From the NCBI GenBank assembly GCA_039602395.1, contig JBCNJP010000027.1, positions 39,462,986 through 39,526,985 of the forward strand: DNA of 64,000 bases. The letters run 5' to 3'. The notes under the pieces are model-generated. The model was given only the letters and a program-made list of their open reading frames with translations, was not told the DNA's origin and did not search any database. Positions 56,570-64,000 of this stretch are shown in pieces; positions within the stretch are counted from its first letter, which is position 1, and every line of letters starts with the position of its first letter. The stretch comes from Deinandra increscens subsp. villosa. Taxonomy: Eukaryota > Streptophyta > Magnoliopsida > Asterales > Asteraceae. The translations under genes were made by a program, and so were the position numbers.

Positions 56570-59040
56570 TGTAATGCCCGGAGGAAAAAAAAAGATTTAA
56601 CATTTAATAATAATAATGATAAATAAAATGAATACTTATAATAATCTAAAAATAATAATAATAATAACATAAAAATGGCAACACCATTCGTGGGTTATTT
56701 GGTGCAGCCGGATCACCGACCACCGACCCATGACCCGGTTTATACCTACGTATCTATTTATTTAGGAATTTGAAATTTGACTTTAGAGTCAAAATCGTAC
56801 TCTATCTTGGAAGCTTCGTCCTCCCCTAACAACCTGCAGAGAAATCGGAATAGATTAGGTGCTTATCTATAGCAATTCGTTACCATTTAAACCCATTCAA
56901 CATCTCAATCGATTCCATGAATCTTTCCCGACCCATATCTCTTTGTTCCCTCTCGAGTTTTCCGATTTTGCGAGACTCGATTTCCACGGGTACACCACCG
57001 AGAACCCCCATCATCGGCAGCAAGTGGGGACACCGATTGAGGTCTGAATCGTGATCTAGACGTCGCAAATCTTCATCGTTGCAGCCCGTAAACAGTTCCG
57101 ATCCCATTTGGCGGTTGAGGTAACGTCAACCCTGGTTGCCTAATCATTCTTTTATTCCATGAATCCGTTGACAAATCTGTTTAGTTTTGTTCCATTTTAG
57201 ACGCTCGCACACCCGTGAACAACCACCGTAACAGGCAGCGAGACACCGCTCGATTTGAGTCCTTGTGCTTATCTGTTCACGACCAGGTACTCACTTTGTT
57301 CACCCATTGTCAATTCTGAACTGTGTGTTTGAGTAGTAGTGGGTTGAAGCCTTGTTAACTAATTCCGAGCAGCCCCGACACACGACCACTTACAACCATT
57401 ATCGCCGCATATCGAGTGTGACCGCTATATACTAAACCGTTGTGCCAATATAATTGCTCCCGTCACCCATTATCGTCATATCGCTTGGTCGGCTTCGTTT
57501 AATTGACTGCAAGCCCCACCGTTGGTGCCTAAACGGCTCTGCACTACTAGTAAGGTAACAATTATATTTTGGCAACCATTTTTGTTGGTAATTGTAATTC
57601 GAATTCTACCCATAGCAATATGAATCTGTATTTGTTTCGGCAACTAGGGTGAAGTTAAAGGCTTGATTTTAAAGTGAACATGGTTTAATCTTGAATGATA
57701 AGTTCGTAGGTTGGCTGAAGTTGACCCAAAGTCATGCTAATTAATCATAGAATTTTTGTATGCAAATTAACTAGGAGTTTAGAAAAGATAAACATGAGCT
57801 CTGTTGGTTTCCACAATCATGTTTAGCTATTCTATATTTATCAAATATACATATATTTTATGTTACAGTAACAAACAAGACAAATAGTTAATAAAAATCT
57901 TTAAAAACCATAGTCGCTGGAACTCGGCTTACCATTGAATCTAAACATTAATAATTGAGTTCACATTATAATTATATTATAGGTTCACGCACGCATTAAA
58001 CGACCGTTTGTTGCTCACTTTTCGCTGTTTGTCTAAGGTACGGATTCCGACCCTTTTCACTTTTAGTATCATTTATCTCTATTCCGGGTTACGACCCATT
58101 TGGCCTTCGGCATTTGATACGTTTTGGTCCGTTTGGTTAGTTCGATATTAGTTTTGTTCTGTAAAAGTTAATATGTGATATGTTCAGATTTAAGTAGCCT
58201 AATTGTTGTAGCATGCAATATACTTATTAAACTTGTACTCATTATTGCATGTTCCCATAGGCTAGTTACTTCCAGTATGTTGCCTTATATGTTCATTACT
58301 CTGTACCCAAGCATTTCTGATCCGTCATATGGGCGTAAATGACGAGGCATTTTCGTGAGGTGCTTAATAATGCTCACGGCGTCTCTATTAGGTGCTTGTG
58401 TAGTACTTAGGCCACTAGAGGCGTATGGATCGATCCTAGTTCAGTTATACGTTATATGTTATAAGTTATATGTTATATGGGGGATGGGGTAACGTGTGTA
58501 CGCCGCACACGCCATCTCTACTCGTACATTAGCCTAGCTAGCTATGTACACCTCTGTTCTGGCTCTACGGGTACTCCCCTATATGTTACACGATCATTTT
58601 CTTGATTAATTGTCGTGTAGATTTGATATGTTTTCTGTTATATGTTCCGTTAAATTCAGTTATATGTTATGTTCAGTTCTGTTCGGTCACATGTCTTGTT
58701 TTGAAATAGTTTCCGCGTGTGGTCCTTATACGTTTACCATTGTTTCTCCGTTACTGAGCAACTTTTGGCTCAGTCGTATTTTCTTTTGTGTGTTTGTCAT
58801 GTTCTTATTCCAGGTAATCAAGGAAATCCGGGGGCTCAGGGATGAGAGCGAGTGGCATCAAGTCTCGGTTTATTTCAGCACTTTAAATAAATAAAACATT
58901 AATTAGGATTTCCCTTGAACTTTTGTTTGTTTTGGTTGTTGGTTCCTTTAAGACTTTGGACTTTGCTATAAGTATGAAGGACGTTTTGATTTGATATCTG
59001 TAATAGTGATATCTCAGCCTTTACGGGTTGGGGTGTTACA
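56570..59040 (+). repeat. Gypsy LTR of 2.47 kb lying between integrase and gag
   Basis: It starts TGTAATGCCCGGAGG after the purine tract TTTTAAGGGGGTAGAAG and ends GGTTGGGGTGTTACA. PBS TGGTATCAGAGC follows at 59045. It therefore serves as the 3' LTR of the integrase on its left and as the 5' LTR of the gag on its right. Confidence 0.85.
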
Positions 59041-59210
59041 ATTATGGTATCAGAGCAAAGGCTCTTTGTTGTAGAAAACTTAAACCCTAATAATTTAACC
59101 TGTGAGGTAATGGGTAGACGTTGGGTTAGGATTTCACCGTTCACCTATCTGTGTCCTTTAGTTTTGCTCTCCTTTATATTTGTCTGCTCATAAGTACACC
59201 TTCGTTTCAG

Positions 59211-60585
59211 ATGCCTCCTAAGAGAAGTACTCGTAAGAACAATGCGAATGACCCTCCTTTAGAGACTCTAATTGCTAATGCCATCAATGCTGCGATTACC
59301 GCAATGATTCCAAATTTGATTCAGCAGTTACAACAAAATCCTGGCGGAGCTGGTGGCAACGGTGGTAATGGTGGGAATGGTGGAAACGGTGGAGACGATG
59401 GAAACGGTGGTAATGGTGGAGATGACGGCAATAGTGGTAATGGTGGAGATGACGGCAATGGTGGTAATGGTGGAGATGATGGAAATGGTGGAAACAGTGG
59501 TAACGGTGGAGACGGCAACCCACCACCTCCCGTTGGTATTCATGTTTGGCTGGAGCGCTTTCAGAAGCAAAGGCCTAACTCGTTTAGTACTGCTACGACC
59601 CCTGTCGAGGCCCAGAACTGGATTGCTCACACCGAAAAACTATTTGAAGTACTTGGGGTAGATGATGTATTCAAAGTCAGATTGGCAGCATATAAACTAG
59701 AGGATGATGCCCTTCGTTGGTGAGAAACTCTGAAAGCAGCTAGAGGTGGGAGTGCTTACGCGGCTACACTTCCATGAAATGACTTTAGGGCACTATTTTA
59801 TTAACAGTACTTCACAGCTGCTGACTGCTCTGAATATCGTCGAGAATATGCTCATATAAGACAGAGGAATGATGAGTCCATAAATGATTTCAAGACACGG
59901 TTCGTTAGGTTGGTGAGCTTCCTCGGTACAGCTGCGGGAACACGTGAGGAACAGATTAAGAACTTTAAGTGGGCAGTATGTGAGCGAGACAGGAAGTTTA
60001 TCTTGAATCTTCAGTTCAGGGATATTAATGAAGTGGTGGATGCGGTTAAGAACTTGGCGAATGATAAGAAGGACAAGAATAAGTTCTCTGATGATAGTCG
60101 TAAACGGCCCAGGGATGGTAACTATGATCAGTCTTCTTCTCAGACAAGCAAAAATCAGTCTTCACCACCTCGAGATCGTCGAAACAAATCTGATCGAAAC
60201 AACACCTATCATACTCGTAGCTGGAAGAATCGCGAGCAGAACCGAAATCAGAATCCAAAGGAAACTAATAATCAGATACAAGCGGCCCCTACTCATGCTC
60301 AACCATTAAATCAGCACCCACCGCAAGGTCGTGACAATGTTCCTCCATGCACCACTTGTGGGAAACCTCATAAGGGAGTATGTCGTTTTGCCGAAGGATT
60401 ATGTTTCAAATGCGGACGTTCTGGACACAAGATTAAGGATTGTCCAGAGAATGATAATGGGAAGAAACCTGCTAGGTCTACAGCAGGTGGTCGAGTTTTT
60501 GCTCTTACAGCTAATGATGCAGCTAATGCTCCAGGTACGGTTTCTGGTACTCTATGTTTGGGCGAACGTGATATCTGTGTTTTAT
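59211..60585 (+). pseudogene. Gypsy gag, truncated at its 3' end
   Basis: It starts MPPKRSTRKNNANDPPLETL. A Gly/Asn/Asp low-complexity tract (about 59345-59515) follows, then the gag core (VWLERFQKQRPNSFSTATTP). Stops lie at 59721 (TGA) and in the next 100 bp. The frame reopens at 59910 and carries the zinc knuckle CFKCGRSGHKIKDC. It breaks off at about 60584, where the protease should begin (LCLGERDICVLF then unrelated sequence). Confidence 0.88.
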
Positions 60586-60830
60586 TTCGGCCGAGTCATT
60601 ATGTTTAAGTCTGGTACTCTATGTGAGTGCGTAGTGATGGATATAGAAATTTTATAGAGCGGGAGGGGGGGGGGGGAGAGAGAATAAATCAAATCCTATT
60701 TCGGCCGAGTCATTATGTTTAAGTCTAATGAAAAATATTATTTTTTAGAAAAAATTGAATTAGTTTCAATAAATTATCTTCATGTAAGTAAACAAATAAT
60801 TCTAAGCATCGAGGAAAAGTAGAATTTAAA
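60584..60830 (+). repeat. Rearranged repeat with two 27-bp direct copies and a G run
   Basis: A 27-bp segment starting TTTCGGCCGAGTCATTATG occurs at 60584 and again at 60701. TCTGGTACTCTATGT occurs at 60542 and 60608. A G-rich run lies at about 60661-60676. The right part matches 33110-33260 in reverse. This looks like repeat insertion plus a local duplication, or a misjoin. Confidence 0.55.
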
Positions 60831-60831
60831 T

Positions 60832-63800
60832 CAATGTTTTTAGAACCGGTTCGGTCGTACGACCGGTCGCCTTCGGAATAAAGGTCGGACCGGAACCGAT
60901 TGGTCGGACCGGAAGGTTCAACCGGTGCACGTCATATATAATATAAAAAATATATACCATACAAAAAATGCAAAATATATCAATCTTACCAATTGCATAT
61001 CATATGAAACAACCAATAGACCAAATAACTAGAAAATATCAAGTTAAGTTTAACAAAACAAGTCAACATGTTCAAACAAAAGATCGCAAGCTAAGTTTAA
61101 AAATCAACATAAATATAATAGGAATAGAAACATATCATCCAAGATCTTCGGTGGCTTCCAAAGGATCATCCGGTAGTATAACCACCTCATCATCTTCTTC
61201 ATCTACTAGACGACCTATGTTATTTGGTGGCTCCTCGTTTAGCATATTTTCTAACTCATCATAGTCGAGTTCTCCTTCCGCTTCTTCATCAACCACCCAA
61301 AATTCGGTTTTATCAATACTTTCGTAATCAACCGGATCATAAGTTCTTTTGTTGTCTTTAAGCCTAATAAATTTGCATAGTATTAATATTTCCAGTTGTT
61401 ATTTAAAAAAACTAACAAACATGTTAATTATGTAAATCATACCTGTTTTGAAGACGCAAGTTGTAATGGACATATACCAAGTCACTTAGCCTTTGATGCT
61501 CTAATCGGTTTCTTCGTTTTGTATGGATTCTTTCAAAGACACTCCAATTACGTTCGCACCCCGAAGATGATGCGGTCTGACTCAGAATTCTTATTGCAAA
61601 AGATTGCAACTCAGGGTAATCTCCACCAAACATTTGTCACCATTCATCTAAAAATTAAAAACTAATTATTATAACTAACAGCACCAACACCAATTATAAA
61701 ACTAATCTAACAAACTAATATACAAACTAATTATCCAAATATTAATGAAAATATTCTTACCGGGACGAGCTCGCTTACAAGTAGCCACAACCAGTGCTCG
61801 ACCAAAACTACCCTCTCGTTTACGAAAATTCATTAACTGTGGGGTAATTTCATAAGATGCTTCAGGCCCCATTTTTTCAAGCATATCAAGAACTCCTGAC
61901 CATGTTTCTCGCTTCTCATCCGCATTATCTTCATCGTATTGAAATGCCGGATTCAACCAATAAGCAGTAGCATGAAGACTTTTCTTTAACATCTTATCCC
62001 ATCGAACATCAATTATATCAGTATACGGCTTATAAAGATTAGCTTTATTTTTAAACAACTCTATGAATCCTTTCCTTGCCCTACTCATCCCTTCATACAC
62101 ATAACCTAAAGCTGGTTTTTCATCAAAGTCGCAAATACGAAGAAGCCTCAAAACTGGACCCATCACCTTCACTGCTATTAAACAACCCTGCCAAAACTTA
62201 TCTTCTAAGATTGTACTTCTTACATCCCTTGCTTTTGGTGTTTTTAACATCTTCTTGAAATCATTGGAAGTTACCATAGCTTGCAAATCTGACTTGTGGT
62301 CATACAAGCTTTTCAATGCAATAAACGAGGTACCAAATCGAGTGGCACCCGGTCGAATTATTTCTGTCCAGCCCTTTCTTTTCCTCAACCAATTCAAAGG
62401 CCATTTATGGTTATATATGAAAACGGTGACCCGTGATGCGAGAGTAATTAAATCAGCAACAGACGACATCTCTGAAATATCTTTCATTATCAAATTAATA
62501 CAATGAGCAGCACAAGGCGACCAACAAATAGGTGGATATCTTTCACTTAATAGCTTCCCGGCAGCCTTGTAATTAGCAGCATTATCCGTGACTAATTGAA
62601 CTACGTTTTTTACTCCAACGATTTCAACAATTTCTCCAAATAAGTTGCACAAGCTTTCAGCATTGCTCTCAATATCCGATGCATCAACAGATTTAAGAAA
62701 TACAATCCCTTTCGGACTATACACTAAGAAATTAATGAGTGGTCTAAGTCTCGCATCCCGCCATCCGTCACTCATAATTGTGCAACCTGTTTCTGCCCAA
62801 GTGGTTCTATACGAATCAACAACTAGTTTTACTGAAGTCTTAGCATCTTGCAACAGATTCACACGCACCGCATGATAAGTAGGTCCAACATATCCATGAC
62901 CCATAGAAGCTATTTTGGACATTGCAATTGGAAAAAGAGGAGAATTCACAACGTTCATGGGTATACACGCATCATATAACCACATTGCAAAAGCTAGATC
63001 GGTATCATGCAACCTTTCTTTAGTATGAAGCGCCGATTTAATTGATCGTTGAGTAAGATCGTTCGTACCTAGTTTAAAGTATGCTTGTAGGTTGTCGGGT
63101 TGTGAGGAAGCTTTCCTTTTCGTAGTAGTGGTTTGTTGCGTTTGCGGCGGATCCTCTTCAAGGTCAAGATCATCTTCAGTTACACTTTTACCTTTAGCTT
63201 TTGATTCATGCCAAGCTTTGTTCATGAGAAACTTAACTTCCGCATCAACCTTTTTACACGATACAACTTGACCAGTTATGTGTCCAAGATGTTGCTTCAT
63301 CCTATTAATCCCTCCTCCTTTAAAACCCTTTTGGCAAAACATACAAATAACCGATTTTTCCCCGTTTCATCAGACGATTCATATGCGTACTTCCATGCCA
63401 AGTCTGTTTTTAAACGAACATTAGAAGTAGGTTGTGGCTCTTGTGATCCTACTGTTGAATTATCCACCATACTCTACATAAGAAAAAAAAAACAAAGTAT
63501 CAAACATTGTTGAACATTAGAAGTCTGTTCATCGAGAGGGGCAATTAATCCAAACATTGAAAACATGGTTAGATAATGCGATCAAAGTATCAATGTTATT
63601 ATTTGCAATTCATCGATGGTTTTCCAAAACTAAAACCAAAATACAAACAAACATAAAAAAACAAAATTCATCAATGTTGAAAATCTAAAAGTAAAAAAAA
63701 AAACTACAAAAGTACAAAACCCTAAAACGAAAGTGAAGAACAAGACAGTCAGCATACCTTCTATTATGAATTTCCGATTGCCTTGCCCTTGATAGTTGAT

Positions 63801-64000
63801 CGACCTCTGATTTCTAGGGCTGAGGGTTTTTAGTTTTTGAGTTTTCTAGGGCTGAGGGTTTTCAGTTTTTGAGTTCACCACTTTGACGCACGTAGCACGT
63901 TTGAAATTGAAATCAAATCCCTGGCCCAATTTTTTGTCAACCGATCGATCCACCGGTCCAACCTGTATGCATTCGGCCGGTCCAACCGGTCTGAATACGA
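60832..64000 (-). mobile_element. hAT transposon, right end beyond window
   Basis: The left terminus reads CAATGTTTTTAGAACCGGTT. It is followed by ACCGGTC-rich subterminal DNA (60845-60925). Matching CCGGTCCAACCGGT-rich DNA appears at 63950-63990 in inverted orientation, so the right terminus should lie just past 64000. It encloses a hAT transposase gene. Confidence 0.75.
61135..63470 (-). pseudogene. hAT transposase gene, three exons, one frameshift and one stop
   Basis: Exons: 61761-63470, 61443-61647, 61135-61363, with GT-AG introns and consistent phases. The frame is about 714 aa if one base is missing in the A/G run near 63354-63364. It starts MVDNSTVGSQEPQPTSNVRL. A BED-type finger (ICMFCQKGFKGGG ... 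MKQHLGHITG) follows. Next comes a DUF659-type region (SDGWRDARLRPLINFLVY; LVTDNAANYKAAGKLL; CAAHCINLIMKDI). The hAT C-terminal dimerisation region is in exon 2 (SGCERNWSVFERIHTKRRNR). Exon 3 gives an acidic tail (LVDEEDDEVVILPDD). In exon 2 a TGA at 61637-61639 replaces the expected Trp of the EWW motif. With only two lesions the decay is recent. Confidence 0.85.

Noticed and set aside
59296..59661. Pro-rich, His-rich and Met/Val-rich frames in the gag region
   Set aside because: They are alternate-frame readings of the GGTGGNAAT low-complexity tract of gypsy gag.

Overview
This is a plant nuclear window. It has GT-AG introns, a plastid-type transit peptide, bromodomain-NET, CYSTM and M3 oligopeptidase genes, and dense Ty1/copia, Ty3/gypsy, Helitron, hAT, MULE/PIF MITE and SINE remains. 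The style of the retroelements suggests a eudicot, perhaps Asteraceae; that placement is inference. No rRNA, tRNA or CRISPR array was seen.

Three cellular genes look intact. (1) At 3460-3758 (+) lies a tiny two-exon CYSTM (cysteine-rich transmembrane) gene. (2) At 8763-10369 (+) lies a three-exon GTE/BET-type transcription regulator with a bromodomain and a NET domain. (3) At 17795-27809 (-) lies a 17-exon organellar oligopeptidase A (M3 family, HEFGH zinc site). Its reading frame survives although intron 4 carries a 4.7 kb copia retrotransposon. Just upstream of gene 3, in head-to-head orientation, lies a chimera. It joins antisense AVT6-like amino-acid-transporter sequence to a truncated LRR receptor kinase (28073-28652).

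The rest is mostly mobile DNA. The 1-8.1 kb stretch holds a G-box cluster beside a Helitron-like terminus, a hAT element with a target duplication, and a triple nest of a LINE-like fragment in a Helitron in a TIR element. The 12-17.5 kb stretch holds hAT, PIF-like and MITE elements and two nearly head-to-tail Helitrons. Two copies of one gag-only LTR element lie inverted to each other at 28.9-32.0 kb (-) and 47.8-53.8 kb (+). Each runs into a 500-N gap. The 32.5-39.5 kb stretch holds a MULE MITE, Helitron-like termini, a SINE with a 16-bp target duplication and a family of modules containing ATTGCCACGCC. The 39.5-46.4 kb stretch is decayed gypsy material. The 54.3-60.6 kb stretch has gypsy DNA in the order integrase-LTR-gag. 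The right edge (60.8-64 kb) is a large hAT element with a nearly intact transposase gene.

The genes do not form a pathway. What links them is transposon activity: gene-flanking insertions, gene-fragment capture, and non-autonomous families whose copies share inactivating lesions.
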